Below, piece after piece: positions 26,858 to 35,836 of a stretch of DNA of 64,000 bases. Location of the stretch: assembly GCA_963718695.1 (NCBI GenBank), contig OY970371.1, positions 2,046,001 to 2,110,000 on the forward strand, given 5' to 3'. The position numbers were made by a program, and so were the translations under genes. How positions within the stretch are numbered: the stretch's first letter is position 1; every line of letters begins with the position of its first letter. Source of the stretch: Manganitrophus sp963718695. GTDB lineage: Bacteria; Nitrospirota; Nitrospiria; SBBL01; Manganitrophaceae. Below the pieces are notes generated by a model. That model saw only the letters and a program-made list of their open reading frames with translations. It did not search any database and was not told where the DNA came from.

Positions 26858-27421
26858 TTGGAGCGATTGTTCCCCATTGAGCTCAATTGGAGAGGATACC
26901 GGGCGTTTACCTGGATTGGAATCGGTCTGATTGCATGCATCGCACTGCTCTCGATGCTTCAGAACGGGATCGACGATGCTTTTGTTCCGATTTGCCTCTT
27001 CGTCGCTTCTACCCTCTTCATATGGGTTCAGGACCGGCTTCCCGCATTCATCAATATGCTGTTGGTCCTCGCGGCGCTCCTGAATGCAGTCGCTTGGGGA
27101 TGGAATCTCTACGATCGAATTTGGCCCTACGATGAACTCGCGCATTTCTTGACGACGCTGGTCGTGACACTGGCCCTCGGCTTGCTGGTTTATGCTCCCT
27201 ATGCAAATCGCCGTTGGCTTTTTGCGTTTAGCTTGATTCATCTCGGCATTGCCTTCGGCGCCCTCTGGGAGATGATCGAGTGGGTTGGTTATTATTTCTC
27301 CGCCGATCGAGGCGTGATGGGGCTCAATGATACGATCTTTGATCTCATTTTGGATTCCCTTGGCGCGATCGCTGCCGCATGGATCGGCCTCTGGATGCTG
27401 AAGTCGCCTGCCGAATCGTAA
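26858..27421 (+). CDS. YjdF/DUF2238-like membrane protein
   Basis: 187 residues, about six hydrophobic segments (AFTWIGIGLIACIALLSML, INMLLVLAALLNAVAWGWN, HFLTTLVVTLALGLLVYAP, FSLIHLGIAFGALWEMIEWV, LILDSLGAIAAAWIGLW). The YDELAHFLTTLVVTL and GALWEMIEW motifs resemble the DUF2238/YjdF membrane family. Function unknown. The start is a TTG at 26858. It begins a group of small membrane proteins with the DUF1622 gene 24 bp downstream. Confidence 0.65.
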   Translation: MERLFPIELNWRGYRAFTWIGIGLIACIALLSMLQNGIDDAFVPICLFVASTLFIWVQDRLPAFINMLLVLAALLNAVAWGWNLYDRIWPYDELAHFLTTLVVTLALGLLVYAPYANRRWLFAFSLIHLGIAFGALWEMIEWVGYYFSADRGVMGLNDTIFDLILDSLGAIAAAWIGLWMLKSPAES

Positions 27422-27445
27422 TCGGTCATCGCGTGGAGATAGATC

Positions 27446-27835
27446 ATGGGGCACTTTCGTTATCTGATGGAAGTCATTGGTACCGGCGTCGATGCCGTAG
27501 GGGTCGTGATCATTGTTGCGGGGGCGATCATCGCCACCGCCCGATTCGTCTTTCACATGCAAGGGACACCCGAGCGCTCCTACCGACGTTATCGGCAAGA
27601 GCTCGGCCGGGCGATTCTTCTGGGCCTGGAGTTTCTTGTTGCAGGCGACATCATTCGGACTGTGGTTGTGGCGCCGACACTGGAGAACGTGTTCGTGCTG
27701 GGGCTGATTGTTCTGATTCGAACCTTCCTCAGCATGGCTCTGGAAGTGGAACTGGCGGGGCACTGGCCCTGGCAGCACCGTGCGGAGGCCGGGCCTTCCG
27801 CTCCCCGCCAAAGTCTTCGAAAGGAGAGCAGATAA
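27446..27835 (+). CDS. DUF1622 membrane protein
   Basis: 129 residues with three membrane helices (VDAVGVVIIVAGAIIATARF, LGRAILLGLEFLVAGDIIRT, VFVLGLIVLIRTFLSMALEV). The GLEFLVAGDIIRTVVV and IRTFLS.(A/S)LEVE motifs fit the DUF1622 family. Function unknown. It lies 24 bp after the DUF2238-like gene and probably shares its transcript. Confidence 0.82.
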   Translation: MGHFRYLMEVIGTGVDAVGVVIIVAGAIIATARFVFHMQGTPERSYRRYRQELGRAILLGLEFLVAGDIIRTVVVAPTLENVFVLGLIVLIRTFLSMALEVELAGHWPWQHRAEAGPSAPRQSLRKESR

Positions 27836-27845
27836 GGAGATTCCG

Positions 27846-28426
27846 ATGAATCGAACGACAGGATTCCTATTTTAAAGAGGTCTCCAAGAAAGTGGCCCGG
27901 CACCCGATCCGTTGGGATAGGGCAATCCGGATTTGCCGTCGTCCTTCTGCCTCTGCTTGCACTCACTCTCGGATGCGAGGGAGCGGAGCAAAAGATCGAA
28001 CGCCGGTCCGAACAGAAACCGGGCGCGACCGTCGATGAAATTACTAAAACACCGAATGCTTACATTGGCAGGAAGGTGACTGTCAGTGGCGAGATCAAGG
28101 AGGTTTATGGACCAAACGCTTTCACCATTGGGAATCTACAGGCTCCCTTTGGTGAGCTTCTCATTGTCACCGTCAAAGATTTTCCAGAGATCCCTGACAA
28201 CCCGAAGCGCGCCAAGGTCATCGAAGGCGATCTCGTTCAAATCACCGGCGAGGTACAAAGGTATATTCCAGACGACATTCAACAACAGTTGGACACCGAC
28301 TTTGATCCGGAGATGACGGAATACCCGGTCAGCCATCCGGTCGTGTTCGCAGAGTCGCTGCGATTTACCGCGGAAATAAACAAAGAAGCGGCGGAAGGAA
28401 TGGGGGCCGGTAAAACCCCGGGATGA
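27846..28426 (+). CDS. Lipoprotein with OB-like domain, 5' end apparently frameshifted
   Basis: ATG 27846 follows AAGGAGATTCCG but its frame stops after MNRTTGFLF. The other frame is open from 27836 to 28426 and encodes VVLLPLLALTLGCEGAEQKI, a lipoprotein signal with lipobox LTLGC. The mature domain is TVDEITKTPNAYIGRKVTVS-GEIKEVYGPNAFTIG, resembling small OB-like exported domains. The only start inside that frame (GTG 28076) falls in the middle of the domain and would lose the signal. I infer a 1-nt lesion near 27865, either sequencing error or real inactivation. About 190 residues when corrected. Confidence 0.6.
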
Positions 28427-28590
28427 AAGAACGGTGTGCATCCTGAAGACCGATTGAAATTAGCCGGAGTCGCTGGGACGACAAAAGCAGTAGATCCATC
28501 CTCTTTCAAGCCAGGCTCCTCGGCTGCGAAAAATGAGAACATCGGCTGCATCGGGGTGCAGTCGAGTTACCAACAAGAAAGGAGGATCCC

Positions 28591-28800
28591 ATGAAAGATT
28601 ACATTGTCACCGTTTCAAGCATCATTTCATTAATGTTTCTCACTCTTCTGCCAATGCCCGCGCTGGCTGACCAGGCATCAAAGCAGCCGCAGGCACAACA
28701 AGGACAATCTCAACAAGAGCAAGCACAGGGGCAATTGGCGCCGGATCTTTTAATTGTCGAAATCGTTCCCGAGCCTGGAATGGGTGCGGCACCCCCGTAA
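28591..28800 (+). CDS. Small secreted Gln-rich protein
   Basis: 69 residues. Strong ribosome site (AAAGGAGGATCCC). Clean signal peptide (YIVTVSSIISLMFLTLLPMP, cleavage at ALA-D). The mature part of about 40 residues contains a Gln-rich stretch (QPQAQQGQSQQEQAQGQ) and a short hydrophobic/Pro tail (LLIVEIVPEPGMG). No family recognised. A membrane-protein gene follows 15 bp later. Confidence 0.6.
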   Translation: MKDYIVTVSSIISLMFLTLLPMPALADQASKQPQAQQGQSQQEQAQGQLAPDLLIVEIVPEPGMGAAPP

Positions 28801-28815
28801 ATCTAGGAGTCGATA

Positions 28816-29238
28816 ATGATTGTTGCAGACCTTTTAATCGCCCTGGCCATCGCAATCATCCTGACGATGATCTTCATGCCACAATGGCGGAAATATCAAC
28901 CTTCCGGAACGCTGGCCGGTCTGGCAGGCTTTCTATGGTTTTTCGTTCTTATTTTCTTAGCGTCCTGGTTAGGAGGTGTTTGGATCCCGCCGGTGGGGCC
29001 CTCGATATGGGGTGTTTATTGGTTTCCCTTCCTGATGATGGGATTGCTGTTCGCTCTTTTACTCGCCGCGGCGGCTCCTCCCAGGCGCCCGCGCCCCAAG
29101 CACATCACACTCGAAAATGCGCGCGAGGCGCCCGCGATGGAGGAAACCACCTTTATGGTCATTAATTTATTTTACCGGGTTCTGTTAATTGCACTCCTTG
29201 TCGGGATCCTGACCCGTTATGCATCAAGAAGTCATTAG
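28816..29238 (+). CDS. Small membrane protein, unknown
   Basis: 140 residues with about four hydrophobic segments (DLLIALAIAIILTMIFMPQW, LAGFLWFFVLIFLASWLGG, WFPFLMMGLLFALLLAAAA, INLFYRVLLIALLVGILTRY). No conserved motif recognised. AGGAG precedes the ATG. It ends 1 bp from the stop of the converging ion-channel gene. Confidence 0.6.
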   Translation: MIVADLLIALAIAIILTMIFMPQWRKYQPSGTLAGLAGFLWFFVLIFLASWLGGVWIPPVGPSIWGVYWFPFLMMGLLFALLLAAAAPPRRPRPKHITLENAREAPAMEETTFMVINLFYRVLLIALLVGILTRYASRSH

Positions 29239-29239
29239 C

Positions 29240-30022
29240 TCAGTCGCGCTTCTTTTCTTTCGTCTGCTCCGATCCTTTTGCGGTCGTATCCTTTCCGACA
29301 AAATAGCTGGCGATCGCGGCGGTGACATACCCGAAGACAGCGAAGGCATAGACGGCCAGAAGCCAACAGAGAATACGTCCCTCGACCGTTTTCGGCCAGT
29401 ACTCCGATCCCATCGTCGTCACAATCATTGCCGTCCACCAAACCGCCTCGCCGTAACTCTTCAGGCCTGCCCCTTTCTCCACCGCATCACCGTATCCAGC
29501 CTGGCTTAACGCAGCGGGACTTTCAAACAGCGCCATCCCCGCTGCACCCGAAAAAATGACGATGACGGTCATGCCGACCACATATCCGACACCCCGCCGG
29601 CCGAGTGTCTGCCCCGCCGCTTCCATCCCGCGATTTAGCGAGGTGACCAGACGGATGAGGCTCACTGGGCGTCCCGCCCGTCCCGCTTGCAGAATTCTAA
29701 GTGCGCGAAATAGACGAAAGACCCTCAAAGCGGGCAGCAGCAACGAGATGGCGGTCAGCCAGTGATCGCGGAGGTATTCTCCTTTACGCGGCGCAATCAG
29801 GATTTCGATGAAAAAATCAAGGACAAACAGCGCCCAAATAAGGTAAGTGATTATTTGAAGGGTCGTACTCAGTCCGGTCGTGAAGTCCAGAATCAACAAC
29901 CCCAGCCAAATCATCGATAATGCAATCATCGGCTTTTCAGTGAGTGTGTTGATCTTTTGCAGCAACTTCCAACGCTCTTGGTCTAGAACGTGCTGCTCCA
30001 CGGTGGGCTCTTTTTCGCGCAT
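29240..30022 (-). CDS. Voltage-gated-like ion channel with atypical selectivity filter
   Basis: 260 residues. Layout of a six-helix voltage-gated cation channel: S1-S3 hydrophobic segments, an S4-like arginine-rich helix (ALRVFRLFRALRILQAGRAG; R every third position), S5 (VGYVVGMTVIVIFSGAAGMA), pore helix and filter AVWWTAMIVTTMGSEYWPKT, S6 (ILCWLLAVYAFAVFGYVTAA). Where K+ channels have TVGYGD this has TMGSEYWP, so K+ selectivity cannot be assumed. Monomer size fits a homotetramer. The C-terminus is short and Lys-rich. Confidence 0.8.
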   Translation of the reverse strand: MREKEPTVEQHVLDQERWKLLQKINTLTEKPMIALSMIWLGLLILDFTTGLSTTLQIITYLIWALFVLDFFIEILIAPRKGEYLRDHWLTAISLLLPALRVFRLFRALRILQAGRAGRPVSLIRLVTSLNRGMEAAGQTLGRRGVGYVVGMTVIVIFSGAAGMALFESPAALSQAGYGDAVEKGAGLKSYGEAVWWTAMIVTTMGSEYWPKTVEGRILCWLLAVYAFAVFGYVTAAIASYFVGKDTTAKGSEQTKEKKRD

Positions 30023-30142
30023 TGGGCTTATTTCCGAATTGGATCGCTACAAACCTAAAAACCTAGAACAGAGCAATTCCTCACCCAGACGGCACACAGG
30101 TTTTTTAATGCAAACGTCTTTTTTTGAAAACTCCAGGTGATC

Positions 30143-31216
30143 TTAGGAAGAAAAGCCGTAAGGCAGAAAGACAGTAAAGGTGGATCCTGTTCCCTGTTCG
30201 CTTTCGACCTCAATTTTCCCTTTCAGGAGATGAACGATGTCCTTTACAATCGCCAGACCTAAGCCACTCCCCTTTGGCTTATCCGCCCCCTCGACTTGAT
30301 AAAAAGCTTCAAACAACTTAGGAATCGCGTCCGGTGGGATCCCGGCACCGGTGTCTTGAACCTTGATTTCGATCCCTTTCTCATCTGATCGGTCTTGCGC
30401 GGCGACTTTGATTTCTCCCTGATCCGTAAATTTGATCGCATTGGAGAGAAGATTCATGAGAATCTGTTTGATTTTCATCTCATCAGATTCAATCCGCGGA
30501 AGTGTCTGGGGCAGGTAGCACGTGATGGAAAGCCCTTTCTGATCTGCGAGCGGTTTTACCTCCGATAAGATCCCATTGATGAGGAATGGAAGCTCAACCG
30601 GTGCCACCAGGACCGACTCTCTTCCCGATTCGATTCTGGCAAGATCGAGAATATCATTGACCATCTTCAAGAGATCGCCGGCATTTCGCCGAACCCCCTC
30701 TAAAGGGAGGACTTGATCTTCTAAGACAGGACCGTACGTTCCACTGAGCAGAAGTTCGGAGTATCCAATAATGGCGTTGAGAGGAGTTCGCAGATCGTGC
30801 GAAACGGTAGAAATCAAACGGGTTTTATAGCGATTCGCCTCCTCCGCTTCCAGTCGCGCTGCATGAGCCGCCCTGTAGGTAGAGCGAAGGGTCGCGCTGA
30901 TTACAGTGATCGCGAGTGAAAAAAGTAAGAAGACGCCAACACGCGTCAGCTCTCTCCACCAGTGATCCAACGGATCAATGGTCAGCGGCAAGAAAAAGTA
31001 AACAAAAGAGATGCCTGACAGAACGGTCGCAAGCAACCCTGGTCCCCATCCTCCCAACAATGCGCTCATCATCACAGCGACAACGGGGAGAAAGAACACC
31101 GGACTGAGAAAATCAGGAAATAAAATCTCTGAGACGATAAATGAAAGAAGGCTGACCGCAACAGCGATGCCATATCGAATTGCGGGAGAGTACGTTTTCA
31201 GCAACAGAGCCGTCAT
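30143..31216 (-). CDS. Sensor histidine kinase with KdpD-like DUF4118 membrane domain
   Basis: About 357 residues from ATG 31216; an ATG at 31312 is also in frame but neither has a strong ribosome site. The N-terminal four-helix DUF4118 domain (YGIAVAVSLLSFIVSEILF, LLATVLSGISFVYFFLPLTI) senses from within the membrane. It is followed by the H-box STVSHDLRTPLNAIIGYSEL, then N-box LMNLLSNAIKFTD, G1 VQDTGAGIPPD and G2 GSGLGLAIVKDIVHLLKG. All catalytic boxes are present. No response regulator is adjacent, so it is an orphan kinase. Confidence 0.88.
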   Translation of the reverse strand: MTALLLKTYSPAIRYGIAVAVSLLSFIVSEILFPDFLSPVFFLPVVAVMMSALLGGWGPGLLATVLSGISFVYFFLPLTIDPLDHWWRELTRVGVFLLFSLAITVISATLRSTYRAAHAARLEAEEANRYKTRLISTVSHDLRTPLNAIIGYSELLLSGTYGPVLEDQVLPLEGVRRNAGDLLKMVNDILDLARIESGRESVLVAPVELPFLINGILSEVKPLADQKGLSITCYLPQTLPRIESDEMKIKQILMNLLSNAIKFTDQGEIKVAAQDRSDEKGIEIKVQDTGAGIPPDAIPKLFEAFYQVEGADKPKGSGLGLAIVKDIVHLLKGKIEVESEQGTGSTFTVFLPYGFSS

Positions 31217-31584
31217 CGCGCGTGCGCTCTCATGTCCTTTTAGAGATGTCGTTTGACTCGGATAATCTTTAACATTTCCTGTGAGATATTTTTTATCATA
31301 ATAAATACACACATTGTTCGCAAGGCGCGCTTGTGCAGCGCAGCAGAGGAAACTCTCCCCATTAGACGATCGTACCCCCTTATCGCTTCGCGCGTCTCAC
31401 AACTGACTTTTTTCTTTCAGGAACGAATTTGTCTCATTGTTCCGCCACAAGCTTCATGTGCATTCTCGATGAAATAACCTCGCATTCAATCTTTCGCATT
31501 GTTGAATGGTACAGATTCCTTATTCATGACCTCATCGGATCGTCGGAGCAAAACTTTCTCACACTGAATTATAAGGAAGAAGAA

Positions 31585-32165
31585 TATAAATTTCTCTTTA
31601 TCTTCCCTCTCATCCTTTCATTCTTCAAAGCCGGCCATGCAGAGGCCGAGATCCAGCCGGAGGGTCAGGCGTTCTGCATTTATGCGGGTGCTTTCTTCGG
31701 GGACGATCTGACTGATCAATCGATCCTGGGAAGCCAGCCCGAACTGGATGACGCCTTCGTTCTCGGGATCAATTACCTCTATTTCCCCACGTTCGCTTTC
31801 GGCCTCTCCCCCCGTTATACGTTCGTGCCGAGCGGAGTAAAAAACACCCCCGGCAGAGGGGTATATGAATGTCTACCGGTTTGATCTGAACCTGCACTGG
31901 AAGCCAATCCGCGGGATTGTATTAACCATTGATCGGCTGGCGTTGGGGGACTTAGACGACGACATTACCCTCGGTTCGGTCGCCGGGGTCCCAGTACGAA
32001 TCGGCGACGACAGCGGGTTTACTTATAATGTCGGGCTCGGCGCCGCCACATAGATGACGGAGCGGATCTCGCTCCGATTCGAAGGACGCTATCGCTTTAT
32101 CGATCGACTGGTTGATCGAATTGAAGCGTCGTTGAACGCCTGAGAGACAACGATCGGCCTCGGGA
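31585..32165 (+). pseudogene. Outer-membrane beta-barrel protein, broken
   Basis: Stitching frames gives a signal peptide (FLFIFPLILSFFKAGHAEAE) and barrel strands: QAFCIYAGAFFGDDLTDQS, LGINYLYFPTFAFGLSPRY. After a frameshift near 31860 come NVYRFDLNLHWKPIRG and FTYNVGLGAAT, then a stop at 32051. After that stop follow MTERISLRFEGRYRFIDRLV, another stop, and the terminal ETTIGL. This is the pattern of a small OmpA/OmpW-like barrel. One frameshift, two in-frame stops and no clear start codon make it a pseudogene. Confidence 0.65.
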
Positions 32166-32386
32166 GGGGGGGTTGACTTTTCAGCCTGCGGACGACAGCA
32201 TGTCGACGGGAATACCCACGGCTTCGGGCACTACGACCGCGATTGCCGGTTCTTCGGTAGAGTCTTCAGTCATCGATCCAAGTCGTTTAGTATCCAGCTC
32301 TGGTTGAATCTCCATCACGGTCGGGTCCGGCATCTGAGTACCGCTGCTAGGCAATTGGTAGGACGAGGATTAATGAAATAGCAACC

Positions 32387-32530
32387 CGCAAGAAATCAGC
32401 AACGACCTCACGGGCGAAACTGGCCGATACGCTGATTGCACAAAACTGTCTCGATCATGGCGCAACCCTGGCGACCCGCGATGACGATTGTAAAATTTTC
32501 AAACAAGTTGCTGGATTAAAAATGTTTTAA
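32387..32530 (+). pseudogene. C-terminal remnant of a PIN-domain (VapC-like) toxin
   Basis: The frame ending at 32530 reads KLADTLIAQNCLDHGATLA followed by TRDDDCKIFKQVAGLKMF. This matches the end of VapC-type PIN domains: (A)D.LIAQ with the third acidic residue, then TRD.DF. The N-terminal half and any VapB antitoxin are absent. A degraded toxin-antitoxin tail. Confidence 0.55.
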
Positions 32531-32678
32531 ATGTAAACCAACGGCTATCAAATCTTTGAAACCTCAAAACAAAAAGCTCTAAGATTGTCCACCAAGGCCG
32601 GCCACCTCTTATCAACTACTTAATTTTATTTTTCGGACAGCCATTCATCTGCGAATTCTCAATGTTCTCAATAAAAAT

Positions 32679-34004
32679 CTAGAACGAAACGCGGACGGTC
32701 ACCTCTCCGGAATAAGCATTGTCCGAATCGGGAAACGCTTTACCCGGCATGAAAGCCGCTGTCGAAACCTCCAACAGCATGTCAGGCGTCATCTTAAATC
32801 CGATAATCAGATCGACCTCTTGACCCAGATTTTTCGATGTCCCTGACGGATCCTCCCGGATGCCGGAATCCCTCATCTCCACCCCGGAATAGACGAGCGA
32901 ATAAGAATGATAAACGAGATCGAATGAGAACTTTTCAAAGGGGATAATGCCGAATCCCAAAGTGCGTATCCTCAGGTTGCTTAGCTCCGGATCGAACAAC
33001 TCACCATAGTACTTGAACTTCCTCACACCGTTGAACTTTGCTTCATTGTCTTGAAGGCCGGTCTGCCGAAAATTCCGATCGACGCCGTCTTCCGCTTCCG
33101 GGTCGCCGGAGCCGAACGCATAACCGATGGTAACAGACGGCTCGAAGGGCAAATCAAATTCCGAGGTCCATGCGAAATCGAATGCATACCCGCTGAGCCG
33201 CGTCGAATCGTCCCGCCCGGAGAGAGAGGCGATCTCCAGCCAGTATTTCTGGTCCTCGATCGCCTTTCCCCGCCACAACAGGCCGACAAAATTCGGGTTT
33301 CTCTCTCCCTCGGTCGGATCCCGCTGGGCAACCCCATAAATCGAAAGTTTCTCCTTCCGGCCGAATTGATAGGTTCCATATAAAACATAGTTTCGGATCT
33401 TCTCTTCCGGCTCTTCGGGGTCGAGGAGGTTTGTGCTCGCGGAAAGCTCCAGATCAAACGGCGCTTGGGTATAAAAAAGCCGAACGGCGTCGAGCTCTTC
33501 GTCGTAGAGCCATTCCCGCGCATCGTTAAACCGCTGGCGCCCCACCTGCAGGTCGAGAGAAGGGGAGAAAAAACGTTCCCAGAGAAGATACAACCGGTCG
33601 AATTGGCCCTTTGTTTCTCGTTCCGCTTGCCCCTCACCGTCTCGAAAGAGACGCTCATCGGAAAAATCAAGATCGACAAAAAAGAGAATGTCCTTGGTCA
33701 AAATCAATTGCGCCGCCAGATCCAACGACGCCTCCGTGTCGATCCGGTCGTCCTCCTCCGCGCGATCGAGATCCCGATTGATCCTTCTGAGAAAATTGAT
33801 TTCTATCTTCGCGCCGACCGAGAGCCTCGGCGTGATCTCAAAACTCAACGCGGGAGAAGCGTCCGGATCGATCACGGGAGGAACCTCGTTTTTCCCATTC
33901 GGCGCCGGCCTCCCCTCCTTTGAAACCTCCTGGCCGTTTTCCGAAGCAAGCGAAGGGGAACGAAGAGCGAGAAGAACAATCAAAACCAACAGAAAACGTA
34001 TCAA
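32679..34004 (-). CDS. AlgE-like alginate/exopolysaccharide export porin
   Basis: 441 residues with a signal peptide (FLLVLIVLLALRSPSLAS). The rest is a typical porin alternation of amphipathic strands with the alginate-export family pattern: LSFEITPRLSVGAKIEINFL, LDLQVGRQRFNDAREWLYDE, LDAVRLFYTQAPFDLELSAS, ending VTVRVSF with a terminal Phe. AlgE forms the anionic outer-membrane channel through which alginate leaves the cell. It sits last in the minus-strand polysaccharide locus, 38 bp after the ABC exporter, so it is the likely outer-membrane exit for that polymer. Confidence 0.82.
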   Translation of the reverse strand: MIRFLLVLIVLLALRSPSLASENGQEVSKEGRPAPNGKNEVPPVIDPDASPALSFEITPRLSVGAKIEINFLRRINRDLDRAEEDDRIDTEASLDLAAQLILTKDILFFVDLDFSDERLFRDGEGQAERETKGQFDRLYLLWERFFSPSLDLQVGRQRFNDAREWLYDEELDAVRLFYTQAPFDLELSASTNLLDPEEPEEKIRNYVLYGTYQFGRKEKLSIYGVAQRDPTEGERNPNFVGLLWRGKAIEDQKYWLEIASLSGRDDSTRLSGYAFDFAWTSEFDLPFEPSVTIGYAFGSGDPEAEDGVDRNFRQTGLQDNEAKFNGVRKFKYYGELFDPELSNLRIRTLGFGIIPFEKFSFDLVYHSYSLVYSGVEMRDSGIREDPSGTSKNLGQEVDLIIGFKMTPDMLLEVSTAAFMPGKAFPDSDNAYSGEVTVRVSF

Positions 34005-34042
34005 GACGAGAAACTCCTCTCTGAATGGATGGGGGGTATCTC

Positions 34043-35836
34043 CTAGCGGAGCTGAAACTCGAAGAGTTGATGATAATGCCCCTTCCGCTCCAGGAGGGCA
34101 TGATGGGTTCCCTGCTCGACCACCTCCCCGTCCTTGAGCACGAAGATCTGATCGAAATGTTTGATGGCTGAAAACTGATGAACGATCACCAGGATCGTCC
34201 GCCCCTTTTGGAAATTGATGAAGGCCTCTTGGATCAATGTCGCCGATTCGGCGTCGACCGCGGAGGTCGGCTCGTCGAGGACCAGAATCGACGGCTCCTT
34301 GATGAGGGCGCGGGCGAGCGAGATCCGCTGGCGCTGCCCCCCGGAAAGGGTGCTCCCCCGCTCTCCTAGGACCGTGTCGTATCCGTCTGGAAGAGCAATG
34401 ATAAAATCATGCGCATGGGCCCGCCGCGCCGCGGCTTCAATTTCCTCCTGCGTCGCCTGCGGCTTGCCGTAAGAGATGTTCTCTTTCACTGTCGCGCCGA
34501 AGAGGATCGAATCTTGAAGGACAATCCCGATCTCGCGGCGAAGCGACTCTCGCCGGTAGCGCTTAATATCGATCCCATCGATTAAAATCGCGCCTCCCTG
34601 GGGATCGTAGAGGCGAAGGAGCAGGTTGACGATGGTCGACTTGCCGGCTCCGGAGGCGCCGACCAGCGCGACCTTCTGACCCGGAAGGATGGAAAAAGAG
34701 ACCTTCCTCAAAACATCTCTCCCCCCTCCGTAATCGAAAGAGACCTCTTTGAAGACAATCTCCCCTTTTAAATCAGATGCCTCAATCGCATCCGGACGAT
34801 CTTGAATCTCCGGCTCGATTTCCAATATTTCAGAAATCCGCTCGGCGCTCACCTTCGCTCTGACAAATTTGGCCGAAAGCCGGGCGAGATTCCGGATCGG
34901 TTTGTACATGTTGTTCAAATAAGCGATGAAGACCAACACCTCGCCGGGAGTCATCCGGCCCTGGAGGGACTGAAAGGAGCCGAAGAAAACCACGGCGCAG
35001 ACGCCGACCGCGCTGACGACCTCGACGGTCCGGGTGGTGGCCGCCTCCATCCGGGCGGTCCGGATGCTCTCTTCGAACGTTTCGGCGCTCTCGGTCTCGA
35101 ACCGCTCCTTCTCATATTTCTCCCTGCCGAAGGCCTGAACCAGAGAGACCGATGCCAGGATTTCGTTGAGCCGGGAGGCGACTTTTCCCTCCTTGCGCCG
35201 TTGCGTCTGGGCCGACGCTTTGATCTTGCCGTAAAGATAAAAGAGGACGTACGATAAAATCGGAAGGGTCGCCAGGACGATCAGCGTCAATTTCCAGTTC
35301 ATCGCCAGCATGATGGCGAACATTCCGATAATCGTGAACAGATGGGACGCGAAGGTCAGCGCCGACCCGGCAAAAACATCCTTCAGGATGTTGGTGTCGC
35401 CGGTCACCTTGGTCAGAAGCTCGCCCGACCGGGCCCGATTGTGAAAGGAGAGGGAAAGCCGCTGGAGATGGCCGAACAGCTCCCTCCGAAGGGTGTCGAC
35501 CACCCGGTAGCCGATGCGTGACGTCATATAAATTTGGAGGTAGGAAAAGAGACCTTTGCAGATCGCAATCAGAAAAATCGAAAGAGAAAAGATGACCAGA
35601 GAGAAAGTCTCTCCGCGCTGGAAAATTCCTTTTAAGAAGGAGAGGGAAGAAGGAAGCGGTTCGCCCAGCAGAACGTGGTCGAAGATGATCTTGAAGGGCC
35701 AGGGTGCGAGGAGCTCGGTCAGCGTGTAACCGATCATGCAAACAGCGGCGACTAAAAGGTTTCCCTTCACCTCGCCCAGTTGATTCCGCACGATCCGGTT
35801 AAATTTCGACGGTTCTTTTTTTCTCATCTTAAACAT
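34043..35836 (-). CDS. ABC exporter, fused permease and ATPase (MsbA-like)
   Basis: 597 residues. Six-helix type I exporter domain (about 20-310: EVKGNLLVAAVCMIGYTLTE, SFHNRARSGELLTKVTGDTN) followed by an ATPase domain with Walker A GASGAGKST, Q-loop GIVLQDSILFGATVKENI, signature LSGGQRQRISLARAL, Walker B ILVLDEPTSAVD and H-loop VIVHQFS. ATG 35836 overlaps the upstream glycosyltransferase stop by 8 nt, and MRKK at 35827 is an alternative. It is expected to flip a lipid-linked glycan or other polysaccharide precursor across the inner membrane, paired with the AlgE-like porin downstream. Confidence 0.9.
   Translation of the reverse strand: MFKMRKKEPSKFNRIVRNQLGEVKGNLLVAAVCMIGYTLTELLAPWPFKIIFDHVLLGEPLPSSLSFLKGIFQRGETFSLVIFSLSIFLIAICKGLFSYLQIYMTSRIGYRVVDTLRRELFGHLQRLSLSFHNRARSGELLTKVTGDTNILKDVFAGSALTFASHLFTIIGMFAIMLAMNWKLTLIVLATLPILSYVLFYLYGKIKASAQTQRRKEGKVASRLNEILASVSLVQAFGREKYEKERFETESAETFEESIRTARMEAATTRTVEVVSAVGVCAVVFFGSFQSLQGRMTPGEVLVFIAYLNNMYKPIRNLARLSAKFVRAKVSAERISEILEIEPEIQDRPDAIEASDLKGEIVFKEVSFDYGGGRDVLRKVSFSILPGQKVALVGASGAGKSTIVNLLLRLYDPQGGAILIDGIDIKRYRRESLRREIGIVLQDSILFGATVKENISYGKPQATQEEIEAAARRAHAHDFIIALPDGYDTVLGERGSTLSGGQRQRISLARALIKEPSILVLDEPTSAVDAESATLIQEAFINFQKGRTILVIVHQFSAIKHFDQIFVLKDGEVVEQGTHHALLERKGHYHQLFEFQLR

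Noticed and set aside
26828..27811. 327-codon minus-strand frame
   Set aside because: Antisense to the DUF2238-like and DUF1622 genes, both with clear membrane-protein patterns.
32181..32333. 50-codon minus-strand frame (starts MPDPTVMEIQPEL)
   Set aside because: No ribosome site and no family match; lies among pseudogenes, so kept out of the feature list.
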